A stretch of 13,778 nucleotides of DNA from Burkholderiaceae bacterium (GCA_023260355.1 JALQVJ010000225.1:1-13778); one strand, 5' to 3'. Counted from the first letter of the stretch, positions 1 to 7,758 are shown. Notes: generated from the sequence alone by a model not told the origin. Numbers and translations are program-made.

Positions 1-1134
1 CTGCTGATCTTGCCGCGCGAGGGCGGATACATCTTTCGCATGTATGTTGAGCTCGACAAGTTGCGCCCCGACGAGCGCGCCGCGCAAAAGAAGCTGACCC
101 AAGACGACATGATCGCAGCGGCCAACCGCATCATTCGCCCCTACTCTGTCGATGTCAAAGAGGTGGTGTGGTGGTCGATCTATGACATTGGGCACAGCCT
201 CACCGACCGCTTCGATGACGTGCCCGAGGGCGAGGACCGCGACCCACGCGTCTTTGTCGCCGGCGACGCATGTCACACCCACTCACCCAAAGCAGGCCAG
301 GGCATGAACGTGTCGATGCAAGACACCTTCAACCTGGGCTGGAAGCTCATCCACGTGCTGCAGGGGCGCGCTGCCCCCAGCTTGTTGCGCTCGTACTCCA
401 AAGAGCGTCTGGCCGAAGCCAAGCGCTTGGTCGACACCGACCACCACTGGTCGCGCGTGATGTCTGCGCCCACCACCCAAGCAGAGCGCGACGGCACCGA
501 AGAGCCACGCATCATTCGCCAGTTCAAGGACAACCTCGAGTTCACCGGTGGCACCGCCGTGCAGTACGACAAGTCCTACCTGTTTGCCAATAGCGCGCAC
601 CAAGCGCTGGCGAGCAAAGAGGTGATTGGCCGGCGCTTTCACTCGGCCCCCGTGGTGCGTGTGTCCGACGCCAAGCAAATGCAGCTCGGGCACGTGGCTG
701 AGGCCGACGCCCGCTGGCGCATCTATGCGTTTGCCGGTCAAGCCGATAGCTCGGCACCGGGCTCGGCGATTCACCAGCTGGCCGACTGGCTGCAAAACGA
801 CCCCAACTCGCCGGTGGTCAAACACACCCGCCCCGGCGAAGACATCGACGCCGTCATCGACGTGCGCGCGGTGTTCCAGCAGACCTTTGACCAACTGGCC
901 TATGAGGACATGCCTGAGTTTTTCAAACCCAAGACTGGCAAGCTGGGGCTGCAAGACCACGAAAAGATCTTTTGTGTCGATCACAAAGGCGTGGGCGATA
1001 TCTACGACATGCGCGGCATCGATCGCCAGCAGGGTTGCATGATCGTGGTGCGCCCTGATCAGTACGTGGCCCACGTGCTGCCGCTCAACGGCTACCAAGA
1101 GCTCAGCGCGTATTTCGCCAACATCTTGCGCTGA
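1..1134 (+). CDS. Phenol 2-monooxygenase / 3-hydroxybenzoate 4-monooxygenase-type FAD monooxygenase, C-terminal part
   Basis: The frame is open from the first base, so the gene is cut by the window edge; 377 residues are visible. At about residue 88 it carries the second FAD-binding motif of class A aromatic hydroxylases, GDACHTHSPKAGQGMN, followed by TFNLGWKL. The region after about residue 200 fits the thioredoxin-like C-terminal domain of phenol hydroxylases (Phe_hydrox_dim), ending in VVRPDQYVAHVLPL. Known members (yeast phenol hydroxylase, Comamonas MobA) are roughly 640 residues, so about 260 N-terminal residues with the GxGxxG dinucleotide fold are missing. Members use NAD(P)H and O2 to hydroxylate a phenolic ring, usually ortho or para to an existing hydroxyl, in the cytoplasm. 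A TTG at position 10 is not a credible start. The gene converges on the TRAP operon and ends at a terminator. The subfamily is well supported; whether the substrate is a phenol or a hydroxybenzoate is not decidable here. Confidence 0.88.
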   Translation: MLILPREGGYIFRMYVELDKLRPDERAAQKKLTQDDMIAAANRIIRPYSVDVKEVVWWSIYDIGHSLTDRFDDVPEGEDRDPRVFVAGDACHTHSPKAGQGMNVSMQDTFNLGWKLIHVLQGRAAPSLLRSYSKERLAEAKRLVDTDHHWSRVMSAPTTQAERDGTEEPRIIRQFKDNLEFTGGTAVQYDKSYLFANSAHQALASKEVIGRRFHSAPVVRVSDAKQMQLGHVAEADARWRIYAFAGQADSSAPGSAIHQLADWLQNDPNSPVVKHTRPGEDIDAVIDVRAVFQQTFDQLAYEDMPEFFKPKTGKLGLQDHEKIFCVDHKGVGDIYDMRGIDRQQGCMIVVRPDQYVAHVLPLNGYQELSAYFANILR

Positions 1135-1164
1135 CGCCCACACTGAGACACTGCGCCGTGCAGC

Positions 1165-1193
1165 AAAAAGCCCAGCGATGCTGGGCTTTTTTT
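1165..1193. terminator. Bidirectional intrinsic terminator between convergent genes
   Basis: A perfect 12-bp stem (1165-1176 against 1180-1191) closes a 3-nt GAT loop. The core is AGCCCAGC/GCTGGGCT, flanked by five A on the left and seven T on the right. It starts 30 nt after the monooxygenase stop (1134) and lies 28 nt past the end of the TRAP permease gene coming from the other side (1222). The plus-strand T tract is stronger, but both strands have a usable U run, so it can end both transcripts. Confidence 0.9.
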
Positions 1194-1221
1194 GTGGTGG
1201 CAGTGGCGCCCTGCCCCTTTG

Positions 1222-2976
1222 TCAGTAGAGCGCGATCACCAGCCCTGCCGCTAGGCCAGCCAATCGCCGCCACACCGGCTGGGGCGCGATCAGAGCGAAT
1301 GACAACAGCGCCAAGCCCACGACCATTTGTGCCATGCTGACTGCCGCATCGAGCGGTGCTGTCCACCATGCGATCAGGCTCGGATGAGTGACGATACCCA
1401 GTGGCACAACATACAGGCCGACCCCGAGTGCCATCGCGCTCAAAGCGACTTTCAACCAGTGCTCGCCCACCATGCCTGCCGCAATGAACACGGCGCCACA
1501 CACCGGTGGCGTGATGGTCGACAAGAGCGCAAACCAAAATACAAACAGGTGCACCTGCAAGGGCTCCAACCCGAGTTGGGTCAGTGCTGGCCCGGCCACA
1601 GATACGCAAATGATGTATGCCGCAGTGGTCGGCACCTCCATGCCGAGCACCAGACAGGCCAAAGCCGTGAGCAGGAGCGACCCCCATAAAGAGCCATGCC
1701 CACTGGACAAAATCACCGAAGTGATCTTGACGCCCAGACCCGTGATCGCCAGCACGCCCACGATGATGGAGGCACACAAGATGATGCTTGCGATCATCGC
1801 GACTTGGCGCCCAGCGTTGTTGCATGCCGCTGCAATCCGCTCGCGAACTGCCGGCCAGTGGGACTTGCCTTGCGCATCCACAAACAGCAGCAACGCACCC
1901 ACGCCCGCTGCAAAACAGGCGGCGTATTCAGGCGTCCAATCCATCACAAACATGCCCAACAACAGGGCCGCAAATGGCACCGCAAAAAATGCGCTGGTCG
2001 TCCAGAGCCGCCGGCGCGTGGGCTGCTCACTGTTCGGGATGGCCGCCAGTGGCTCACGCCGGTTCCAGGCGTTGATACCGACCCAAACAGTCCAAAAGTA
2101 AAGGATCGCGGGCAGACTGGCCGCAGCCATGATGGTCACGTAGGGGGTCGACGTGAGTTCGACCATGACGAACGCACCCGCGCCCATCAGGGGCGGCATG
2201 ATTTGTCCACCCGACGACGCCACGGCTTCGACTGCGGCGGCCAGCCGTTTGGGATAGCCCAGCTTGGTCATGGCGGGCAAAGTGATCGCCCCGGTGGACG
2301 CCACATTGGCTGAGGCGGACCCAGAAATAGAGCCGAACAAGGCCGAAGACACGACCGAGACCTTGGCAGCGCCGCCGACCAAACGGCCGGCCGCCGCAGA
2401 TGCCAAGTTCATAAAGCCTTGACCCGCCTCGCCTGCGTTCAAGATGGCGCCAAAGACCACAAACACGGCAACCACCCCAACAGAGACGCCCGTCAAGCTG
2501 CCCCACAGGCCGCCCTCTGCAATCGTGAGCGTGCCTAAAAAACTGGCCAGCGGCAGGCCAGCGTGCCCGAACTCACCGGGGATGTATTGCCCCCAAATGC
2601 CATACGCCAAGGCCAGAGCGGCCATGACCGGCAGCGGCCACCCAATCGCGCGGCGCGCGCCTTCGATCACCACCAACAGCAAGGCGGCGGCGGCGAACAA
2701 CTGCGCCTGCCCCTCGAGCGCGCCGTACTGATCGCCCAAGGCATCGGCGTTGAGGGCCACCCAAAGGCAAGCCCCGACGCCGATCAATGTCCACAGGGTC
2801 CCGCTGAGTGCAGATTTACCTGGCACGGCCGACGCCAAGAAAATCCACGGCAGCACATAAGCCATGTGCAGAGGGCGCAGCACCAAGTTAGGGACCAAGC
2901 CATAGAGGACCAGACCCAAGTGCATGGCGATGCCGACCGCGCCCCAGAGGGTCCAGACCCAGGCTTTAGACCCCAT
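1222..2976 (-). CDS. TRAP transporter fused permease (DctQM-type, TAXI-associated), system B
   Basis: This is a 584-residue integral membrane protein, hydrophobic nearly throughout. The first ~150 residues look like the small (DctQ-like) membrane subunit and the rest like the large DctM subunit, the usual fusion in TAXI-type TRAP systems. Family motifs are GSISGSASANVASTG (215-229), then SSGGQIMPPLMGAGAFVM (about 254-271), and ITPPVCGAVF in the C-terminal half. The start is the ATG at 2976: AGGAG sits 6 nt upstream, whereas the adjacent in-frame TTG at 2979 would be only 3 nt away. It begins 40 nt after the stop of TAXI binding protein B, which should deliver its substrate. The protein imports a small organic anion by secondary transport across the inner membrane. 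It is shorter than permease A (647 residues) and clearly divergent from it outside the motifs. Family assignment is firm; the substrate is unknown. Confidence 0.93.
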   Translation of the reverse strand: MGSKAWVWTLWGAVGIAMHLGLVLYGLVPNLVLRPLHMAYVLPWIFLASAVPGKSALSGTLWTLIGVGACLWVALNADALGDQYGALEGQAQLFAAAALLLVVIEGARRAIGWPLPVMAALALAYGIWGQYIPGEFGHAGLPLASFLGTLTIAEGGLWGSLTGVSVGVVAVFVVFGAILNAGEAGQGFMNLASAAAGRLVGGAAKVSVVSSALFGSISGSASANVASTGAITLPAMTKLGYPKRLAAAVEAVASSGGQIMPPLMGAGAFVMVELTSTPYVTIMAAASLPAILYFWTVWVGINAWNRREPLAAIPNSEQPTRRRLWTTSAFFAVPFAALLLGMFVMDWTPEYAACFAAGVGALLLFVDAQGKSHWPAVRERIAAACNNAGRQVAMIASIILCASIIVGVLAITGLGVKITSVILSSGHGSLWGSLLLTALACLVLGMEVPTTAAYIICVSVAGPALTQLGLEPLQVHLFVFWFALLSTITPPVCGAVFIAAGMVGEHWLKVALSAMALGVGLYVVPLGIVTHPSLIAWWTAPLDAAVSMAQMVVGLALLSFALIAPQPVWRRLAGLAAGLVIALY

Positions 2977-2982
2977 CAAAGA

Positions 2983-2987
2983 CTCCT
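2983..2987 (-). promoter_or_regulatory. Ribosome binding site deciding the permease B start
   Basis: On the minus strand AGGAG lies 6 nt before the ATG at 2976 and 3 nt before the overlapping in-frame TTG at 2979, so it favours the ATG. Confidence 0.75.
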
Positions 2988-3016
2988 GTGCATGGCTTCA
3001 GCGTGGGGCCTTCCCA

Positions 3017-3976
3017 TCACATTTGTCCAGCTTGCAGCTTCATGCCTTTTTCTTTGTAGTAGCGCACAGCGCCAGGATGGATCTGGGTTGAAATGGTGGC
3101 CAAAGACGCTTCAGTCACGCCTTTCCACCAAGGGGCCTGTGCGCTCATCGCCGCCTTTTGATCCCAGAAGGTCTTGGTCAAGGCGTACGCCACATCATCG
3201 CTCATGCTCGTGGTCGCGTAGGCCACCACGGGCAGCGTGGTGGTGTTCACGTCAGCCGCCTGCTTGGAGTAGGTGCCAGCCGGAATGGTCAGTGCATCGC
3301 GCTTGGTCAGCTTGATTTGGTCGGCGTTCAAGCCAACGACCACCACGGGGGTCGAAGCCGCAGCCTCCACGACGTTGGGCGCGGGCCATGAACCTGCCGT
3401 CACGAACGCATCGATCTGTCCGTTCTTGAGGGCAGCCACAGCGTTCGACAACTCGACGTCAACGAGCTTGACCTTGTCTTTGATGCCCAACAGCTCGAGG
3501 TACTTCTCGCCTTCCTTGGCGCCAAAGGAGCCCTTGCCCAGCAGCAAAGATTTGCCGGCCAAATCGGTCCAGCTGTTGATGTTGCGGTCTGCGCGCGCCA
3601 CCAAGTGCATGGTCAATGCAGGAATGGGGAACAGCGCACGAATCTCTGCAAACTTGGGGTGTGTTTTGTCCTTGAATGGGCCCTTGCCTTCTTGGGCCAT
3701 GCCGATCAAGGCTGGCGGCGTGGTGAACACGTAGTCACCACCCCGTGCGCGCACTTCCATCACGTTTTGTGTTGACCCTTGGCTTTCCTCGACGGTGACC
3801 ATGATCTGGCCTTTGCTACCCGCCTTCATGGCCTCAGCCAGTTCGACGCCCATTTGGTAATACGACGAACCTGCTTTGGCAGATTTGTAAGTCACTTTGG
3901 ACTCTGCCATCGCACCGGATGCCACGAAGCACATTGCAGCTGCAAGCACTGCGGTTTTGAATGTGAGTTTTGCCAT
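3017..3976 (-). CDS. TAXI family TRAP transporter solute-binding protein, system B
   Basis: This 319-residue protein has a clear Sec signal peptide (MAKLTFKTAVLAAAMCFVA..., likely cut after AMA at residue 24), so it is periplasmic. The mature protein starts with the TAXI-type pattern YKSAKAGSSYYQMGVELAEAM and ends with IHPGAVRYYKEKGM, both typical of the family. TAXI proteins deliver small carboxylates to a fused TRAP permease; a Thermus member was crystallised with glutamate/glutamine. The start is the ATG at 3976, with GGAG 6 nt upstream; a TTG four codons earlier overlaps that ribosome site and is rejected. It precedes permease B by 40 nt and follows the NTF2-like gene after a 151-nt gap that contains a stem-loop and a promoter. 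It is divergent from binding protein A, so the two systems probably carry different ligands. Confidence 0.92.
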   Translation of the reverse strand: MAKLTFKTAVLAAAMCFVASGAMAESKVTYKSAKAGSSYYQMGVELAEAMKAGSKGQIMVTVEESQGSTQNVMEVRARGGDYVFTTPPALIGMAQEGKGPFKDKTHPKFAEIRALFPIPALTMHLVARADRNINSWTDLAGKSLLLGKGSFGAKEGEKYLELLGIKDKVKLVDVELSNAVAALKNGQIDAFVTAGSWPAPNVVEAAASTPVVVVGLNADQIKLTKRDALTIPAGTYSKQAADVNTTTLPVVAYATTSMSDDVAYALTKTFWDQKAAMSAQAPWWKGVTEASLATISTQIHPGAVRYYKEKGMKLQAGQM

Positions 3977-3982
3977 GTGTTG

Positions 3983-3986
3983 CTCC
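3983..3986 (-). promoter_or_regulatory. Ribosome binding site deciding the TAXI binding protein B start
   Basis: GGAG on the minus strand lies 6 nt before the ATG at 3976 and is part of the alternative TTG-GAG start region, which excludes the TTG at 3988. Confidence 0.7.
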
Positions 3987-4031
3987 AATTAGTCAGTATC
4001 GATCGCCACGCGATTCGGGAGCAGCAAGGCT

Positions 4032-4059
4032 ATTACAAGCGACACCCCGGCTGTGTCAC
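4032..4059 (-). promoter_or_regulatory. Predicted sigma70-like promoter for TAXI binding protein B, with inverted repeat
   Basis: On the minus strand GTGACA (4054-4059; 5 of 6 match to TTGACA), a 16-nt spacer and TGTAAT (4032-4037; 5 of 6 match to TATAAT) give a good promoter, with a leader of about 50 nt to the ATG at 3976. A 5-bp inverted repeat GACAC-N7-GTGTC (4041-4057) covers the -35 and spacer and could be an operator. This suggests the binding protein B/permease B pair can be transcribed apart from the upstream genes. It was found by eye, without genome-wide scoring. Confidence 0.45.
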
Positions 4060-4086
4060 TTTTGTGCGCGTTGGATATCAAGCGGT

Positions 4087-4118
4087 CCAGCGCCAAAACC
4101 AGGGGCCATTGGCGCTGG
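4087..4118 (-). repeat. Stem-loop after the NTF2-like gene (10-bp perfect inverted repeat)
   Basis: CCAGCGCCAA (4087-4096) and TTGGCGCTGG (4109-4118) pair perfectly around a 12-nt loop. In the transcript the stem starts 9 nt after the NTF2-like stop codon. No U tract follows, so it is not a standard intrinsic terminator. It may set an mRNA 3' end or protect upstream or downstream message. Confidence 0.7.
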
Positions 4119-4127
4119 CAACTGACC

Positions 4128-4730
4128 TCAGCGCCCCGCCAGCCAGTCGGCGCCGCGCTGGTAGAGGCCCTGAACGATGTCGCCCTTGAGTTGCGGCATG
4201 TCCATCTTGACTTGGTAGCCAATGCCCGTTTGGATGTAGGCCAGATGCTTGTACCCCTCTGGCATGGTGGCCAAGCGGGCCTGGTCGAGCACCAATGTCG
4301 CAGCGGGGTCGATGGGATCGATGCGGTCTTTTTCGTAAATGGGCTGCCGATGCACCAAGCCCCAGCGCCCGTCGCGGCGCTCAAAGAAGTCATAAAAGCG
4401 CCCAGTGCACACCACATCGCACAACACATCGTGCACAGGACCGCGCTGCGAAATGGTCATTTTGGTTTGAGAGATGGCGCGATCACCGTTGACCTCGACT
4501 GACGTGCCACCCAAAAAATGCAGGATGCTCACGCCGCGATTCCAACCCTCGATCGTGACGCGAATGAACTCCTCAAAGTGGCCCTGAAACCAAGTAGCCA
4601 TCATCACGCCGTCGTCGTGCCACACCGTGCGAAAGCGATTCCAATCGCCGGCGTCGCGCCACACCGCCCAGTTTTCGACCAGTTGGCGAATCGTCAACTC
4701 GTCGCTCCAGTCTTCCAAGCTCTTGCTCAT
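4128..4730 (-). CDS. NTF2/SnoaL-like domain protein, possible small dehydratase or dehydrohalogenase-type enzyme
   Basis: This 200-residue soluble protein has no signal peptide. The N-terminal two thirds fit the SnoaL_4/NTF2-like fold: an opening helix with TIRQLVENWAVWRDAGDW, then RTVWHDDGVM, then SILHFLGGTSVEV. By my own alignment D26 and H71 fall on the Asp-His dyad of LinA (HCH dehydrochlorinase), whose fold is shared with scytalone dehydratase. The last ~50 residues, after YEKDRIDPIDP, form an extension typical of longer members. The start is the ATG at 4730, with GAGGG 6 nt upstream. It sits between two TRAP systems on the same strand, 109 nt after permease A and 151 nt before binding protein B, so it probably acts on an imported compound or its early product. 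Fold confidence is high. The reaction is unknown; isomerase, decarboxylase or a purely binding role are also possible. Confidence 0.8.
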   Translation of the reverse strand: MSKSLEDWSDELTIRQLVENWAVWRDAGDWNRFRTVWHDDGVMMATWFQGHFEEFIRVTIEGWNRGVSILHFLGGTSVEVNGDRAISQTKMTISQRGPVHDVLCDVVCTGRFYDFFERRDGRWGLVHRQPIYEKDRIDPIDPAATLVLDQARLATMPEGYKHLAYIQTGIGYQVKMDMPQLKGDIVQGLYQRGADWLAGR

Positions 4731-4754
4731 GTTGTGCCCTCTTCAATCATCGTA

Positions 4755-4768
4755 TTGGGTCCACCCAA
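4755..4768. repeat. Inverted repeat upstream of the NTF2-like gene
   Basis: TTGGGT-CC-ACCCAA is a perfect 6-bp inverted repeat with a 2-nt centre, 24 to 37 nt upstream of the NTF2-like ATG. It may be a repressor site or a leader hairpin. The centre is too short for an ideal RNA loop, which slightly favours a DNA site. Confidence 0.45.
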
Positions 4769-4799
4769 AGCCCGGGCGCGCTAATGCGCCGCGGATGTG

Positions 4800-4830
4800 G
4801 GGCGGCGCTGTGAGCTGCCACCAGCCGCCC
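4800..4830 (-). repeat. GC-rich stem-loop after TRAP permease A
   Basis: GGGCGGC (4800-4806) and GCCGCCC (4824-4830) form a 7-bp stem with a 17-nt loop, starting 9 nt after the permease A stop at 4840. No U run follows. Its position relative to the stop codon matches that of the stem-loop behind the NTF2-like gene. Confidence 0.55.
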
Positions 4831-4839
4831 TGGCCTGCT

Positions 4840-6783
4840 TTACGCTGCCGAAGCCGCTGATCGTTGGCGCGCCGACACGATGAGTGGCAGACACCCCAGC
4901 ACGGCAGCGACCAAACTGGTCCATGATCCGCCGGGCACCAAGTCGTGCGGCATCAGCGTGAGCAAGCCCGCTGCGCCAATCCCCAACCGCCAACTGGCCT
5001 TGAGCGCGCTTTGGAAATAACCGCTCACAGCGACTGACATCATCAGCACGCCCATGACCGCAAAGGTCACATCCATCGCAACGATCCAAGGCGAGCCTTT
5101 CAAAATCAGACTGGGCGACAGCGCAAATAGGAACGGCACCACATACGCAGGCCACCCAAACCGCACTGACGCAAGCCCCGTTTGCATGGGGTTGGCACCC
5201 GCGATACCCGCAGCGGCAAACGCCGCGACAGCCACGGGCGGCGTGATCATGGACATCATGCCGAAGTACAGAACGAACAAATGCGCTGCAATGCGATCGA
5301 CGCCAAGCTCAACCAAGGCAGGGGCCACGAGTGTCGCGAGCAACACATACACGCCCAAGGTTGGCAAGCCCATACCCAAAATCACGCACACCACAGCGGA
5401 CATGAACAGCAGCGCCATCTTGCTGCCACCACCAAGCTGCACCAAGGCGTATGTCAGGTTGAAACTGAGGCCAGTCATGTTGAGCACGCCAATCACCATG
5501 CCGGCGGCGGCGCAAATCAAAATCAAATCCATGGAGCCGCGACCAGATTGGCCAATGGCGCTCCAGAGCAACTTGAACTTGGGCTTTTCACCCTGATATC
5601 CCCAAATCATCGACGACACCAATACGGCGGCAGTCGCTGCCAGAGCTGACTTGGCGGGCTGCCAGTTGAAGGCAAACAGCGTCAATATCAACACGGCAAA
5701 TGCCAGCACAAAGTGCCAACCAGAACGGATGTCTTTCCATTGCGGGCGCTGCACTTTGGGCACGGGGGCGATGTTGTACTTGACTGCTTCTAAGTGCGCT
5801 TGCACAAACAAGGCCACGTAATACAGCAGGCCAGGCACCAGGGCCGCCATGGCCACAGTGGCATATGGCACATACAAAAATTCGGCCATCAAAAACGCAG
5901 CCGCACCCATCACTGGAGGCAACAACTGACCGCCTGTGGACGCCACTGCCTCAATGGCAGCCGCCTTGTGTGCGGGGTAGCCACTGCGCTTGATCATGGG
6001 GATGGTGACCACACCCGTGGACATCACGTTGGCCACCGCGCTGCCTGAGATCGAGCCAAAGATCGCAGACGCGATGACGGCGATTTTCATGGCACCACCG
6101 CGCAGCCCGCCCATCAGCATGAGCGAGACGTCGGTGAAAAACTTGGCGCCACCCACCCGATTGAGGGTCACGCCAAACAACACAAATGAGATCACCACGG
6201 TGCAGGCGATCTGCAAGGGAATGCCCAAAATGCCGTTGACATCCAACGACAGGTAAGACGCGATCTTGTCCCAGGGCTGAGCCCGACCGGCCAATCGACC
6301 GGGCATCATGTCACCCGCCATCGCATACCCAATGAAGGCCAACACGACAATGAACAAGGTCCAGCCGACCGTGCGCCGCAGGGCCTCGAGCGTGAGCGGC
6401 AACATGATCACCCCGATGGCCACCGCTTGGGGTGGGCGAAGCAACACCAAATCAACCAGACTTGGGTATCGCAACGCCATGAAAACACCACCCGCCAACA
6501 CGACCACAGCCGCCAGCTGATCGAACCAAGGCGGTGGCCCTTGGTGCGCTCGACCACTGGCGTCCCGCAAGATAAAAGCCAAGGCCGCCGAAAGGGCCAA
6601 GACCAGCGACAGCAACTGTGCCGGGTAAAACGCCAGTCCCAATGTGCGCGGGATATCAAGCGACCAGGCCGCTGCCAACAACACGATGGCAGCAGCCAAG
6701 CCCGACGTCGCGAGCGCGAAGAAACCTGACGCTGGTGTGGACAGGTCTTCGCTGTCCGCTTTATCTGCGGGGGTGTGGTTCAT
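4840..6783 (-). CDS. TRAP transporter fused permease (DctQM-type, TAXI-associated), system A
   Basis: This 647-residue polytopic inner-membrane protein has a short hydrophilic N-terminus (MNHTPADKADSEDLSTPASG), then a DctQ-like bundle to about residue 150, then the DctM domain. Signature stretches are GSISGSAVANVMSTG (243-257) and STGGQLLPPVMGAAAFLM (about 282-299), with ITPPVAVAAF further on. An extra hydrophobic C-terminal section makes it about 60 residues longer than permease B. The only plausible start is the ATG at 6783, but no good ribosome site precedes it; the purine run GGAAAGAG is 18 to 25 nt upstream, inside the last codons of the binding protein gene. The binding protein's TAA is 15 nt upstream and in the same frame, so translational coupling is likely. 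It imports whatever ligand TAXI protein A captures; the substrate is unknown. Confidence 0.93.
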   Translation of the reverse strand: MNHTPADKADSEDLSTPASGFFALATSGLAAAIVLLAAAWSLDIPRTLGLAFYPAQLLSLVLALSAALAFILRDASGRAHQGPPPWFDQLAAVVVLAGGVFMALRYPSLVDLVLLRPPQAVAIGVIMLPLTLEALRRTVGWTLFIVVLAFIGYAMAGDMMPGRLAGRAQPWDKIASYLSLDVNGILGIPLQIACTVVISFVLFGVTLNRVGGAKFFTDVSLMLMGGLRGGAMKIAVIASAIFGSISGSAVANVMSTGVVTIPMIKRSGYPAHKAAAIEAVASTGGQLLPPVMGAAAFLMAEFLYVPYATVAMAALVPGLLYYVALFVQAHLEAVKYNIAPVPKVQRPQWKDIRSGWHFVLAFAVLILTLFAFNWQPAKSALAATAAVLVSSMIWGYQGEKPKFKLLWSAIGQSGRGSMDLILICAAAGMVIGVLNMTGLSFNLTYALVQLGGGSKMALLFMSAVVCVILGMGLPTLGVYVLLATLVAPALVELGVDRIAAHLFVLYFGMMSMITPPVAVAAFAAAGIAGANPMQTGLASVRFGWPAYVVPFLFALSPSLILKGSPWIVAMDVTFAVMGVLMMSVAVSGYFQSALKASWRLGIGAAGLLTLMPHDLVPGGSWTSLVAAVLGCLPLIVSARQRSAASAA

Positions 6784-6798
6784 GATGGTGGGAGTGCT

Positions 6799-7758
6799 TT
6801 ACTCTTTCCAGATACCAACTTCTTTGTAGAACTTGATGGCGCCGGGGTGATAAGGCACTCCACCGTTGGGGCCGACCATTTCCTTGGGATTGAAGAGGCG
6901 GAAAGGTGGCAGCAACTCACCCAACTTTGCGGCGTTGTTGTACATCGCCTTGGCCACTGCGTAGGCTGCGTCGTCAGACATCTTTTCGCCAGCAGCGATG
7001 GCTTGCGGATACGTCAACATCCAAGTGGGCTCTTTGATGCCGGGGCCAGCTGCAGGGCCAGGCTGCACCAACGTGGCGTAGCCCACTGGCCAGTGCTTGC
7101 GAATCTTGTCGTCGGTGTCAGCGGCTTTGACGATCTTCAGTGCGCGGATACCGCCCACTGAGGCATCGGCTTCGCGCACTTTGCCTGCGCCGATCGCGAA
7201 CATGAACGCATCCGCTGCGCCGGTCATGAACGCATTGGCACCACCCACGACGCTGGGCACGGGCACGGGCTTCATGTCGGACTCGACCATATCAGCGGTG
7301 GCGTACATCGCGGCGTTTTGGGGGTTGATCGTCTTTTGCGCGGTGTAACCAGAGGTCATGCGCTTGCCCTTGAGGTCTGCCACAGTCTGCATGTCGCTGT
7401 CTGCGCGCACAAAGATCGCCACGCGCAATGGGTAGTGCAAAGCCAACAAGCGCAGACCCTTGTAGGGACGCCCTGCAAACCACTCCTCACCTTTATAGGC
7501 GTAGCTCAACTCTTGCAAGTTGACAGGGCCCATGTCGAATTCGCCGGAACTGACCAAAGGCAAGAACTGGTTAGGGCTGGTGGCGGGTTGAACGGTGGCG
7601 TTGACGCCGTTTTCGTTCAGCACCTTGGCAATGGCCACGCCAATGCTGTGATAGATCGCACCTGGGTTGGAAGTGGCGATCGTGATTTGCTGCGCTTGGG
7701 CAGCAGCGAACGCTGCACCCATGGCGAGTGCAACGGCGATTTTCTTGAAGCGTTTCAT
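6799..7758 (-). CDS. TAXI family TRAP transporter solute-binding protein, system A
   Basis: This 319-residue periplasmic protein has the signal peptide MKRFKKIAVALAMGAAFAAA, with likely cleavage after AQA (residue 22). Family features are ITIATSNPGAIYHSIGVAIA at the mature N-terminus, DLKGKRMTSGYTAQ in the middle, and a C-terminal YHPGAIKFYKEVGIWKE. The start is the ATG at 7758, with a strong AAGGAG 7 nt upstream. It is the first gene of the minus-strand run, read away from the ThDP enzyme gene, with which it shares a 111-nt promoter region. It should capture a small organic acid and hand it to permease A, encoded 15 nt downstream. Although exactly as long as binding protein B, its sequence is very different. 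The family is firm and the ligand unknown. Confidence 0.93.
   Translation of the reverse strand: MKRFKKIAVALAMGAAFAAAQAQQITIATSNPGAIYHSIGVAIAKVLNENGVNATVQPATSPNQFLPLVSSGEFDMGPVNLQELSYAYKGEEWFAGRPYKGLRLLALHYPLRVAIFVRADSDMQTVADLKGKRMTSGYTAQKTINPQNAAMYATADMVESDMKPVPVPSVVGGANAFMTGAADAFMFAIGAGKVREADASVGGIRALKIVKAADTDDKIRKHWPVGYATLVQPGPAAGPGIKEPTWMLTYPQAIAAGEKMSDDAAYAVAKAMYNNAAKLGELLPPFRLFNPKEMVGPNGGVPYHPGAIKFYKEVGIWKE

Noticed and set aside
283..1143. Minus-strand open frame (286 codons) opposite the first monooxygenase
   Set aside because: It is antisense shadow of a gene with clear FAD motifs, with low-complexity Val/His/Leu-rich translation and no ribosome site or domain.
1388..2313. Overlapping plus-strand open frames across the TRAP permease B gene
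   Set aside because: They are antisense to conserved TRAP motifs; translations are Thr/Pro/Arg-rich and unlike proteins.
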